Part shown: piece after piece, positions 10,355-20,769 of the stretch
Numbering within the stretch: position 1 is the first letter of the stretch
Layout of the letters: the number at the start of each line of letters is the position of its first letter
From: Anas platyrhynchos
Lineage: Eukaryota > Chordata > Aves > Anseriformes > Anatidae
Length of the DNA: 64,000 nucleotides
Direction: 5' to 3'
NCBI RefSeq assembly: GCF_047663525.1
Contig: NC_092617.1
Location: forward strand, 4,902,501-4,966,500
The notes under the pieces: generated by a model
What the model was told of the DNA's origin: nothing
Databases searched by the model: none
What the model saw: the letters and a program-made list of their open reading frames with translations, nothing else
Position numbers and translations under genes: made by a program

Positions 10355-11498
10355 AAGAAATGACACCGTCTCCCACAGCATTCTCCTCAAGAAACTGGCT
10401 GCTCTTGACTTGGACTGGCGCATGCTTCGTTTGGTTAGAAACTGGTTGGATAGCCGGGCCCAAAGAGTCGTGGTAAATGGAGTCAAGTCCAGTTGGAGGC
10501 CAGTCACTTGTGGCGTCCCCCAGGGCTTGGTGCTGGGGCCGGTCCTCTTTAATATCTTCATCAATGATCTGGACGAGGGCATTGAGTGCACCCTCAGTAA
10601 GTTTACAGATGACACCAAGCTATGTGTGTGTGTCGATCTGCTCAAGGGTAGGAAAGCTCTGCAGGAGGATCTGGATAGGCTGCACCGATGGGCTGAGGTC
10701 AACTGCATGAAGTTTAACAAGGCCAAGTGCCGGGTCCTGCACCTGGGACGCAATTACCCCAAGCAGAGCTACAGGCTGGGAGATGAGTGGTTGGAGAGCT
10801 GCCAGGCAGAGAAGGACCTGGGAGTGATGGTGGACAGTCGGCTGAATATGAGCCAGCAGTGTGCTCAGGTGGCCAAGAAGGCCGATGGCATCCTGGCTTG
10901 TATCAGAAACAGTGTGACCAGCAGGGCTAGGGAGGTGATCATCCCCCTGTACTCGGTTCTGGTGAGGCCGCACCTCGAGTACTGTGTTCAGTTTTGGGCC
11001 CCTCGCTACAAGAAGGACATCGAGGTGCTTGAGCGGGTCCAGAGAAGGGCGACGAAGCTGGTGAGGGGTCTGGAGAACAAGTCCTACGAGGAGTGGCTGA
11101 AGGAGGTGGGCTTGTTCAGCCTGGAGAAGAGGAGGCTCAGGGGCGACTTTATTGCCCTTTACAGATACCTTAAAGGAGGCTGTAGTGAGGTGGGGGTTGG
11201 CCTGTTCTCCCACGTGCCTGGTGACAGGACAAGGGGGAATGGGCTAAAGTTGCGCCAGGGGAGTTTTAGGCTGGATGTTAGGAAGAACTTCTTTACCGAA
11301 AGGGTTGTTAGACATTGGAACAGGCTGCCCAGGGAGGTGGTGGAGTCACCATCCCTGGAAGTCTTTAAAAGACGTTTAGATGTAGAGCTTAGGGATATGG
11401 TTTAGTGGGGACTGTTAGCGTTAGGTCAGAGGTTGGACTCAATGATCTTGAGCTCTCTTCCAACCTAGACAATTCTGTGATTCTGTGAAATTCTGTGA
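10355..11498 (+). mobile_element. CR1 LINE, 5'-truncated, long ORF2 remnant
   Basis: An open frame over 10332-11405 covers the C-terminal half of the CR1 reverse transcriptase: [35 protein letters not shown], the catalytic box as FTDD instead of FADD, then [32 protein letters not shown] and [21 protein letters not shown]. The 3'-UTR ends in the tail ATTCTGTGATTCTGTG at ~11498. There is no endonuclease and no ORF1, so it cannot move itself. It is one of the younger-looking insertions here. Confidence 0.92.
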
Positions 11499-11504
11499 CC
11501 TGAT

Positions 11505-12130
11505 CATTTGTGGGCCACAAGGAGGAGATGGGTGGGAATGCTCTGAGGAGCTCAGCTCTGCCTCAGCATCTGCTGCCCCAGCAGCAGGAATGTGACTGTG
11601 GCAGTGACTGTGAGGTCACTTCTGTCTCTGCACTTCATAGGGCAGCAGCAGGAAAACGTGTCACGGAAAGGGACTGTGAGGTCACTTGTGTCTGGAGGTG
11701 GCAGGCCACCCTTGACTTCTCCCTGGGAGCTGCACTTTTGGGCTGACATCTGGCAGTGGCCCTGCTAGGCCAGCAGAAGGCACCTGCCTGGCATGCTGAC
11801 TGGGGGATCCCCTCTGCCTCCAGACCCAGGAGGACCCAAACAGAAAGAAGGCCCCCAGATGGGTTGTCCTGTCCCTTCTGCTTAAGTCCAGGACTGCACA
11901 GCAGCAGGCACAAGGCTTGGCTGTGTCTCCACAAGAAGCTGCAAGGCCAGCAGCAGGCCCCTGGCTTGGAAGCTGCTGCTGAGGTGACTTGTGTCTGGTT
12001 GGCTGACAGGCCGCAAGGAGCCTGCTGTGTTGGGATGCCTACTTCAGGAGTGGTTTCCACCTTGATGAAGATTTCTGTGGTAGTAGGAAAAAGCAGGAGA
12101 GGAGAAACACCCACGAAGCGTGCCCTGGAA
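11505..12130 (+). repeat. R1 duplicated block, copy 2
   Basis: Carries the R1 core: GTGAGGTCACTTCTGTCTCTG, GGGCAGCAGCAGGAAA, CATCTGGCAGTGGCCCTGC, GGAGGACCCAAACAGAAAGAAGG and the GGTTTCCACCTTGATG end. The proximal part is missing because the block starts directly after a CR1 tail. Open frames on both strands recur in other copies only by shared sequence. Confidence 0.75.
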
Positions 12131-12960
12131 TGTTGGCTCTGGCCATGAAGGGGAAGAAACGTCCAGGGGAACAACTGGTCCATCTGCTAGGGTCAGAGGA
12201 AAAGAAGGAATTAATTAACTCAGCCTTTATCTTGTCTCTAGATCATTACCAGATTTCCCCCACCCCGAATAAAGAATTATGTTTCTCCTTATTCCTCTTT
12301 TATTTAAAGTATTTCTATAAGCAGTGTTTATTGTCTTTGAGAGTCATAGACAGACTGAGCTCCACCTGGGCTTTGGCCCTCCTAATTTTGACCTGCACAG
12401 CCCTGTAACACTCAGGACACAGCTCCAGACAAACTGACAGCATGCATGAGAAGGAAGTGCAGCAAATGTGGGACCTGGCAGCCTTCCATCCTCTACCCTT
12501 CTGTGACTGTGCTGCAATTCCATTCAACTGATTACACCTGCATTATCCAAACTTTCCTGCAGCTCCTGTGCTGTCTTCTCAGAGACAGCACAATCACAGG
12601 AAGGTTGAACTGTCTGCCTGCAGACATGAAGAGCTGACAGAATGGAGCATCAGTGTGGGAGAACCTCGAGAAGCTGCAGGATTTTGCCTACAGAAACCTC
12701 TTGACATTTAGAAGGAGAAGAACCCAGCTCTGCACCAGAGGAAGAGCAACCCCACACATCAGGGCAGACTGGGAGCCTGCTGCGTGAGCAGTGGCCCGGA
12801 GGAGGAGCACCACGAAGGATGCCCTATGAGCAGTGGCGCCTGCTCACCAGGAACAAGGCCAGCATCCTATAATGTTGCCTTGTGAGATATTTGTGTCCAT
12901 GGCTATGGCTGTTGTCTCTGCCACTAAAGCCTTTGAGGAGAAAGCTAATCACTAAAGCAA
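12131..12960. repeat. R1 distal block with embedded reverse CR1 piece, copy 1
   Basis: Matches 29401-30170 and 59066-60060. On minus, ~12315-12460 encodes VQVKIRRAKAQVELSLSMTLKDNK, the CR1 segment between endonuclease and reverse transcriptase, so an old CR1 was present before this block duplicated. The rest, up to ~12850, is shared unique-looking sequence with no recognisable gene. Confidence 0.65.
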
Positions 12961-13369
12961 CAGAGCCTAATTAACTCCTCACCCACCCATGAACCAGGCA
13001 GGGGTCGTACCGTTCTCCTGCACTTGGCAATTCACATCCCCATCTCCTACTGCCCCCGGAAGAACCCTGAGCAAGGTGTGAAGGGTTCCTTGAGTAGGGA
13101 ATCAAGGCTTGGCCCGTGTGCTTGGTGACACACATCCAATTTTCCTCCACATCAGTGTCACCTTCACATTGCCTTTGTCTCCTTGTCCTCACTGCCTCCA
13201 GGGTTCTGCTCTAACGAGCTCCAAGGGAGGCTGTGTCAGTGCTGGCCCTCAGGGGGACACTGCAGGAAACTTGCCTCTGACTTGGACTTCTGGAGAGATG
13301 TCTTCAATTGTCTCTGAGTGCCTGAGGTTTGTGGGCTCATCAGCAAAGCCCCCAGAGGGGTGATTGCAG

Positions 13370-13611
13370 TGCCTTGGGCTGGTGCTGTGCTACTGAGCTG
13401 GGCCGGGCTCGTGGGACAGAGAGAGCTCGTGGCAAGAGGGCCCTGGTGCAGAAAGACAGCTGTGCCCAGGAGCAGCTCCTCTGCACAGCGCAGCAGGAAA
13501 GAGACACGGAGGCAGACAGAGAAAAGAAAAGGAGAGAGGGACTGAAGGCAGCTGGCAGTGGGAGGATGCTGAGAGCTGCTTGCAGGAGAAACCTGCACAG
13601 CCCTTGACAAG
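13370..13611 (+). other. Putative 5'-UTR exon region of OR gene 2
   Basis: Conserved upstream of six receptors: GGAGCAGCTCCTCTGCACAG, CGCAGCAGG and, at the end, CTGCACAGCCCTTGACAAG followed by the donor GTAAGG at 13612. The exon start is not defined. A second short exon probably ends at 14115 before another GTAAGG (acceptor-like AG at ~14072-14075). The coding exon starts after CTTCAACAG at 14537. Splicing is inferred from sites only. Confidence 0.5.
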
Positions 13612-14560
13612 GTAAGGGTCTGGCTGCAGGGCCATGCAGCTGCAGGTCCTGGAAGGGTCTCCTGCTGGGTCTTGTTTCTGGGAGGGCAGTGGGCAATGCA
13701 GTAGGCTTTGAGAGTCCTGCTGGGTTGCCCTGCGAGGTGAGGGAGTCTGGCAGAAGCCCCGTGGAGTGCCCTAAAGCAGGTACCCCTGGTCAGCCATGAG
13801 CAGAGTGGCCAAGCCTCCTCCAGACCCTGCAGGAGTGCAGCTGGGATATGGGACACTCCAGCTTTCAGATATCCAGCTCTGTCTGTGGGGCATCCTCCTG
13901 GTCTTTAGGCTGCTCTCCAGCAGGATGCAGCTCTCTCGTGGCATCCTTGTGTTATCCAGGTGCCCCAAGGAGAAGATACCTCTGTGCTAACACCATGGCC
14001 TTGCGTCCTGATGGCTGTCTGTGGGAAGCTGCAATGAGGTGCAATAAGTGAAAGGACGTCTACACCTCCTAGTAGGAGGGAAGAGCTGAGAACTTGCTCA
14101 CAACGCACAGACAAGGTAAGGTTTCTGTCCGGCTGCACTTGGACTGGGGGTTCTCTGCTCTCAGCTGTCTGCTGTTTCTTCTCAGGGAAACACTTGAGTG
14201 GGCTGGTCCTGCAGGTCACAGAGGGCTGACACAGGGCATCTGAGAACAGCAGTGTTCAGCAGTGGCATATGAAGCTCTGTTCTGCATTGAGATGCATTGT
14301 TTGAAAAAGCATTGCGAATTTCAATGTCCCGATCAGTGGACTGAACTAGAGTTTCCCCCATATCCCTGCTTCCCCCTGATGAACAGCAGGAAGGACTCGT
14401 CTGCAAGCTCAAGTAAGGGAGGTGTGGAAAGGTTCTCCGGCAAAGAGAGTCTCAGGCAGGGGGTTGGTCCAAAACTTGCAATAGGTTTTCCTCAGAGAAG
14501 CCTCTTCTAACTTTGTTCTGTCTTCTGTCTTCAACAGACAACTGTGTCCAATGTCAGAGA

Positions 14561-15487
14561 ATGCCCAACATCAGCTCTGTGAGCGAGTTCCTCCTGCTGG
14601 CATTCGCAGACACACGCGAGCTGCAGCTCCTGCACTTCACGCTCTTCCTGGGCATCTACCTGGCTGCCCTCCTGGGCAACGGCCTCATCCTCAGCGCCGT
14701 AGCCTGCCACCACCACCTCCACACCCCCATGTACTTCTTCCTCCTCAACCTCGCCCTCCTCGACCTGGGCTGCATCTCCACCACTCTGCCCAAAGCCATG
14801 GCCAATGCCCTCTGGGACAACAAGGCCATCTCCTATCAAGGATGTGCTGCCCAACTCTTTTTCGTTGCTTTCTTGTTTGTAGCAGAGTATTCCCTTCTCA
14901 CTGTCATGGCCTACGACCGCTACGTTGCCATCTGCAAGCCCCTGCACTACGGGAGCCTCCTGGGCAACAGAGCTTGTGCCCAGATGGCAGCAGCTGCCTG
15001 GGGCAGTGGCTTTCTCACTGCTGTTCTGCACACAGCCACTACATTTTCCCTGCCCCTCTGCGAAGGCAATGCTGTGGACCAGTTCTTCTGTGAAATCCCC
15101 CAGATCCTCAAGCTCTCCTGCTCAGACTACTACCTCAGGGAAGCTGGGGCACTTGTGTTTAGTGTTTCTTTAGTCCTTGGTTGTTTTGTTTTCATTGTGG
15201 TGTCCTATGTGGAGATCTTCAGGGCAGTGCTGAGGATGCCCTCTTGTCAGGGCAGGCACAAAGCCTTTTCCACGTGCCTCCCTCACCTCGCTGTGGTCTC
15301 CCTGTTTGTTAGCACAGCCACAGTTGCCTACCTGAAGCCCCCTTCTATCTCCTCTCCATCCCTGGACCTGGTGGTGGCAGTTCTGTACTCAGTGGTGCCA
15401 CCAGCAGCGAATCCTCTCATCTATAGCATTAGGAACCAGGAGCTCAAGAATACTTTCATTAAAACTGTTTTTATACATGCTTCTTAA
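14561..15487 (+). CDS. Olfactory receptor, OR14-like (gene 2)
   Basis: A 308-residue odorant GPCR in one coding exon. It shows N-terminal NISS, GN in TM1, LHTPMYFFLLN, MAYDRYVAICKPLHYG, FFCEIPQILKLSCSD, SYVEIFRAVLR, RHKAFSTC and ANPLIYS. An in-frame ATG at 14513 lies before the probable splice acceptor at 14536-14537, so 14561 is the likely start. An out-of-frame ATG ten bases upstream (14551) opens a 180-codon overlapping frame in this copy. The C-terminal tail (NTFIKTVFIHAS) differs from the other genes. A possible poly(A) signal AATAAA lies at 15536. TM3 and TM5 hold most differences from its neighbours. Confidence 0.93.
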   Translation: MPNISSVSEFLLLAFADTRELQLLHFTLFLGIYLAALLGNGLILSAVACHHHLHTPMYFFLLNLALLDLGCISTTLPKAMANALWDNKAISYQGCAAQLFFVAFLFVAEYSLLTVMAYDRYVAICKPLHYGSLLGNRACAQMAAAAWGSGFLTAVLHTATTFSLPLCEGNAVDQFFCEIPQILKLSCSDYYLREAGALVFSVSLVLGCFVFIVVSYVEIFRAVLRMPSCQGRHKAFSTCLPHLAVVSLFVSTATVAYLKPPSISSPSLDLVVAVLYSVVPPAANPLIYSIRNQELKNTFIKTVFIHAS

Positions 15488-15699
15488 GCATCAGTGATGT
15501 GGTCATTATTACCACTGTCATAATACATAATGGTAAATAAAAACACTAATTGGACTGATAAGTTATTTGGGAAACTGACAGGAGAATTTTTATTATTATG
15601 TTTTAACATTTTTTTCAATACAATTTTTATTTGAATAATGGAATTTTTAACCTGCAGTATGTTAATTTATTTACTGTAACACAATCATCTCATGTACCT

Positions 15700-16110
15700 G
15701 TAGAGCTAGGTTTCCTCTGTGAATAAAGACAATAAGGAAGGCATCTGAAATACATTCAGAATGTCACTGGTCGGAGGTCCCGTGTCAACTGGAGCTGGGG
15801 GAGCAGCCCCAGCACGCAGGAGGGGCTCAGGACCAAAAGCCCAGCTGCCACATGCAGGAGCAGCCCTGGTGGCCCTTGGGGCTGCCCCTCCCTGCCCGCT
15901 GGGCTCTGCCTCTCTGCTGCCTTCGGGTCGGGGCTGCTGCTTCCGTGGAGCCATGGCCATGGCCAGCAGCAGGACGTGGCCTTTTCACTGCTGCTCTTTT
16001 TTGGCTTCCGCATTTTTCTCTTGTGCTCTTGCATTTGTCTAAGTCTTGTGACTCCATGTATATTGCTGACAGTCTTTCTTTGCACAGCTCTTCCGAAGCT
16101 GGTGGTAGGA
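15700..16110 (+). repeat. R3 block: OR 3'-flank duplication, copy 1
   Basis: Recurs 3' of genes 3, 4, 5 and 7 and of the truncated OR at 51091. Marks are GAGCCCAGCTGCCACATGCAGG (in variants), GGGCTCTGCCTCTCTGCTGCC, GCCATGGCCATGGCCAGCAGC and GGACGTGGCCTTTTCACTGC. It starts with a run like GTGAATAAAGACA that could act as a distal poly(A) site. It is non-coding as far as I can tell; the open frames are composition-driven. Confidence 0.75.
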
Positions 16111-18490
16111 ATATATCCAAGGAACTGCTGCATGAACGGTCCCCGTACTTCTCTGGGCTTCACCGTGGATCAGAATTTCAGTGTAGTGCTGGACTGGGAA
16201 CTCCCTTCTTGGATGGCCATGGCTCATCAAACAATAATTGGCCTTGACTGGCCTGGGAGTATCCTGAAGTTGCTGAGTCTGATGGCAAATGGCATGCTGG
16301 AGATGAATCTGGAGCTGCTCTGTGACTGGGCCAGGCTTCTTGTGCTGGCCTGGGGAGCGGGACTGGCCCTGTGGGGCACAGGCACTGTGTGCTGGGGATC
16401 TGCCAGGCAAGAGAGCAGGGCTCCTGCAGCTTCATGGACCTCCTTCTCCTGAGTGGGGGGGTGCTGGGGAGGCCCAGAGCTGCCTTTGTGCCAGCAGCTG
16501 CGGTGCCTTGCGAGGGGCTGGGGCTGTGGTGGCCGTGCTCAGAGCCCTGTAGCAGCCTGCGGTGCGCAGTGCCCTGGGGCCAGCCCACCCTGAGCTACTT
16601 AGCTGGGCTGGGATGGACTGGGCTGGGGAGAGGGCAGGGAGGTGGGGAGAGGTGGGCAGGGGCTGGACTGGGCTGGGCAGTGCCCGGCAGAGGGCAACAG
16701 CAGCGTCAGGGAGTGGTGGCAGCATGCAGGGGAGGGCTCCCAGCAGGGCTTGGTGCTGCAGAGCCAGGGCTGCACCAAGGGAGCCCAGAGCTGCAGGGGC
16801 AGGGGAGAGGAGGCCGAGGGCCAGGGCGGCTGCTACAGGGGCAGGGAGCTCAGCATGGCCCTTGCAGCCCCCTGCCCTGGGCCTGCCTCTGCCCTTGGGC
16901 TCGGCCCCGGCCTTGGCTCTGCTGGCAGCAGCGCTCTTGCCATGCGCTTCCTGGCCTCCCCTCGACTGTGCACAGCTGCTGCCCACTCAGGCTGCTGCCA
17001 CAAACGTGTCCTCACTAGCAGCACCACCCCTTGGGCGGCTTCTGCTGGCCTCCCCCAGCCCACTGCCTTGACTCCTTGTCTGTGCTGGTCCCCACTGTCC
17101 ACACCCAAATGCGTCCCTTGACTGTCAGCTTCCTCACCGGTGCCCTGTGGGATGAGACTGCCTTGGGTGGGACACGTTACCCTTAGGTGTTGTAGTGTTT
17201 CTTTGTTTTTTTTGATGGCACAAAAAGTTCCTTCAGCAGTGATGTACATCCTTCTTCATGTTAGGCCATGATTCAGTGGCCTTCACAATTCTTAAAGTGT
17301 TTGCTTTATTTCAGAGATGAACTGGATTACGTCTCCTTGATTAGTCTGAGTCCCAATGCAATGCCTTTTGCCTTCTGCCACTCCTGCACAATACCTATGA
17401 CTTTCCATTACTCTGTGCATTGACTTGATGGGTCATCTCACATTTTCCACTGTAATTCCCATAGTTGGAAGGGGATGGATTCCCAAAGCGAAGCAAGCTG
17501 ATGGGTTATATCCTTGCTATTTGAAATTTCCTGTTCTTGAATCTTGCAACATGAATTTGCTGCAGATGTCCCTGGACGTAAATGGATGCTCAGCTGTCTA
17601 CTAGGAACAAAGGAGAGTATCTTGGGTTCCCAATGGCCATTTCAACTTCAGGTCACTCTCAGGAATCCACTGAAGAAGGGGTGTTGTCTTTGAAGAGGTT
17701 TTCTGTGCTGGGCTGGACTGTAGTTGCAGGGAGACCAATGCCAGTAGCAGAGGTACCCTGGGAACTCCACCTGGCTCCAACTGAATCCCCCAAAGGGCTC
17801 TGGTCTCCTGCATGCCCTTTCTGATAGCTGCAAATCCAGGGAACTACTTCAAATACAACCAGGTCTCTGGTGGTTTTCCCTGATTGCTTATGGTCAGACA
17901 GAAAAGTTCTGTGTCAATACCCAGTAACTTCATTAGTACTTAACTAATAGAACAACTACTCATCACTTCAAATGATTTAATCCCTTCCATGGAATGTCAC
18001 ACAGTGTAGTTTCTACCATGTAGAAATGTGAAATTTCAGGATGTATTTTCATCGCAGGAGAAGAAATACTGGTGTTCATCTGTAGTTGCACTGTCCTCTC
18101 ATAGTCTGTCACAATGTGCTCCCTCATCTTCCAGGCACATCCACAAGTTTTGATTAAACAGACAATGCTGAATGCAGCTTTTCCAGCTATCTGCACCTAT
18201 GCACTTCCCATGGTTCTGGTTTTCCCTCCTCTTACTCTTTGATCATTCACACTGCTCTCACCAACACAGCTGCTGCTTTGAGCATGAGGTAGAAGTAGCC
18301 CAACTTGCCCATCTATCAGCAATCCATATTTTTTTTTCTTTTAGCAAGAACCTCATACTTCGTCACTGAAATAATATGGTATGGATCAATGCTAACACTA
18401 TTGTTCATAATTTCATATCTATCAGTATAAAATACTTCTTGTACATTCAATCTTTTGGGAAGGTAAACCTCAGAGAAGGAATAGAAGATG
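16111..18490. other. Long stretch without a recognised gene
   Basis: 16320-17160 is strongly GC-rich with overlapping open frames on both strands (up to 215 codons) of low-complexity G, A, L, P and C content. None shows domain motifs. 17250-18490 is ordinary AT-richer sequence with no LINE or LTR signature that I can see. Confidence 0.4.
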
Positions 18491-18496
18491 AAGAGG

Positions 18497-18637
18497 TTTT
18501 TATTTTATTTTATTTTATTTTATTTTATTTTATTTTATTTTATTTTATTTTATTTTATTTTATTTTATTTTATTTTATTTTATTTTATTTTATTTTATTT
18601 TATTTCATTTTATTTCATTTTATTTTATTTTATTTTA
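18497..18637. repeat. (TTTTA)n pentanucleotide microsatellite, ~140 bp
   Basis: About 28 near-perfect TTTTA units, with two TTTCA interruptions near 18605-18617. It may vary in length between individuals. Confidence 0.97.
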
Positions 18638-19154
18638 AAAATTGCTGCATGATTTCATTTTCTTTGGTTAGAAATAACAAAGACCCTTCTGTACCTGTGT
18701 ACAGCCACATCTCTTAGGAAAGCAGGTAGAAGCTGCTGCAAAGGGGCTGTAGCATCCAGCTGCAGCCTTGAGTGAAGTCTAGTGTAAGGAAATAAGCAGC
18801 AAGCGCCAGGTGGCCAATGAGAGAAATGGCAGGGCTGGGGTGGTGACGAGCAAGGTTGTCCATGCAGTGTCAGACCTATAGAGTCTGCTTTTCCTCCCCA
18901 CGCACTTCTCCAAGGGAGACACTCTGGATCAATATCAATTAGGGAATAACGCTCCCCAAAAAAAAAGTCAACTCAATGCATCCTTTAAGATGAGACAAGA
19001 TTTTTATTATGTGCTATTCCTCCTTAACTAAATCGTGAAAGCTCTACAATTAGCTCTACAAGTCTTGAAGCCGTGAATAAAACTATAGAGGGGATGTTAG
19101 GAGTTTCTGCATTTTAATGAGTTCCATGGAGCATTTTGGTGCTGAGTCTATGAA
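18638..19154. other. No gene recognised
   Basis: Unique-looking sequence between the microsatellite and the second R2 block. I see no coding, LTR or LINE signature. Confidence 0.35.
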
Positions 19155-19795
19155 GTTCAGCTACTGAGAGGAGAGTGATGCAACTGCTAGAGAAAGTAAA
19201 GTCAGGAGGACAAGTTGAAGTGACTTGGAGTATTAATGAGCCCCACTGAGGGCTTTTACTAACAAAACCTCCCCAGGGACTTGTTAGGGTAGATAATTGG
19301 AGGCCATGATTGCAGACAGGCAAAACACTGTCCTGAGAAAAGTTTTGGTTTGCTTTGATGAAGCAGAAGGGCCAAGGCCTGCCACCAGCTACTGGCGGGG
19401 AAATCCTGTACCCCATGCCTGGCTCTGGGCTTTTCCTGGGAATCTGTGGGGTGTGGTGGGCAGTGTGATGCCATGAGACAAACACTGGTAAGACACCTCC
19501 CAGCCTCTTCACAGGGTAGCAAGGAAGCAATGATGGACCATCGCAATGAGTATAATGTGTCTCCTCATAAGCTCTAGACAAAGGGACAAAAATGTCCGGG
19601 CTGTTGTGTCCTTCCATTCTTGCCACCACCCACCTCTTTTTCCTCTATGCTGTATCACACTTAGCCCTATTTCCTTGAAGTCTACAGACACCTATCTCTT
19701 TTCACCACCTTGCTTTCATCCTGGCATTTCCATCATTTCACCAGTGTCTCATCAACGCTCACCAGCTGTTCCTTGAAACACAAAGCTAGGGTCTG
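19155..19795 (+). repeat. R2 duplicated block, copy 2
   Basis: Nearly the same as 33530-33897 over its first ~370 bp (GACTTGGAGTATTAATG, CCTCCCCAGGG, GATGAAGCAGAAG). It then continues with phrases shared with 6660-7270 (TGTCTCCTCAT, CCTTGAAACACAAAGC). It joins an inverted R1 core at ~19796, the same join as at 33897, so R2 and inverted R1 duplicated as one unit. Confidence 0.65.
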
Positions 19796-20404
19796 AGCAC
19801 AGACACTCTTTGGGTGACCTTGGGCACCACAGCACGGACCCTTTGAGGGATATTTCTTCCTCCTCGTGACAAGAGCCAACCTTCCATGGTGCATTTTGTG
19901 GCAGTTTTTTCTCTCCTGCTCTTTCCTACTACCAAAGAAAGCTCCATCAGGGTGGAAACCACTCCTGAAGTAGGCATCACAACCCAGCAGGCTCCTTGCG
20001 GCCTCTCAGCCAACCAGACACAAGTCACCTCAGCAGCAGCTTCCAAGCCAGGGGCCTGCTGCTGGCCTTGCAGCTTCTTGGCTACACACAGCCAAGCCTT
20101 GTGCCTGCTGCTGCCTACTCATGGACTCAAGCAGAAGGGACAGGACAACCCATCTTGGGGCCTTCTTTCTGCCTGGGTCCTCCTGCGTCTGGAGGCAGAG
20201 GGGATCCCCCAGTCAGCATGCCAAGCAGGTGCCTTCTGCTGGCCTAGCAGGGCCACTGCCAGATGTCAGCCCAAAAGTGCAGCTCCCAGGGAGAAGTCAA
20301 GGCTGACCTGTCCCCTCCAGACACAAGTGACCTCACAGTCCCTTTCTGTGATACGTTCCTGCTGCTGCCCTATCAAGTGCAGAGACAGAAGTGACCTCTG
20401 CCCT
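19796..20404 (-). repeat. R1 duplicated block, copy 3 (inverted)
   Basis: Reverse complement of the R1 core at 11535-12130, with all main phrases in order (CCATCAGGGTGGAAACCACTC, CCAACCAGACACAAGTCACC, CATGCCAAGCAGGTGCC, CAAGTGCAGAGACAGAAGTG). It ends at a CR1 fragment. Confidence 0.78.
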
Positions 20405-20690
20405 TGCGAGGCCCCACTTGTAGTGATGCATCCAGGACTTGGACACCCAGCAGAGGAAGGATGTGCATCTGTTAGAATGGGTCCAGAGGAGGGCCAAAAA
20501 AATGATCAAGGGGCTGGAGCACGTCTCATATGAAGAAAGGCTGAGAGAGCTGGGGCTGTTCAACCTGGAGAAAAGAAGGCTCCAGGGTAACATCTTTGTG
20601 GCCTTTCAGTACTTAAAGGGGGTGTATAAAAAGACCAAGAGGCTGGGAGGAGAACCTGCAGTGACAGCTGACCCAGCCTGAGCAGTGTGA
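20405..20690 (+). mobile_element. CR1 LINE fragment
   Basis: Encodes LEWVQRRAKKMIKGLEHVSYEERLRELGLFNLEKRRLQGN, in pieces characteristic of the CR1 ORF2 C-terminus, then FQYLKGVYKKT. It is truncated at both ends, with no 3' tail. It lies between R1 and R3 blocks. Confidence 0.85.
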
Positions 20691-20769
20691 GTTGCCCATG
20701 CACTCCTCAGATTCACCTTGTTTGTTACCAGACACTACCTTGCACGGTCATTTTATGAGGTTCTAATCA

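Noticed and set aside
10332-11405. 357-codon frame as a host gene
   Set aside because: It is the C-terminal half of the CR1 reverse transcriptase with CR1 3'-UTR and tail, so a mobile element remnant.
16371-17018. 215-codon frame in GC-rich sequence
   Set aside because: Frames of similar length overlap it on both strands. Composition is repetitive (G, A, L, Q, P) with no domain motif or splice context.
19886-20533. 215-codon frame, with similar ones at 28841-29401, 11635-12183 and 58474-58857
   Set aside because: Recurs because the R1 core is duplicated. The frame runs into CR1 sequence and shows no recognisable domain. Kept only as repeat sequence.
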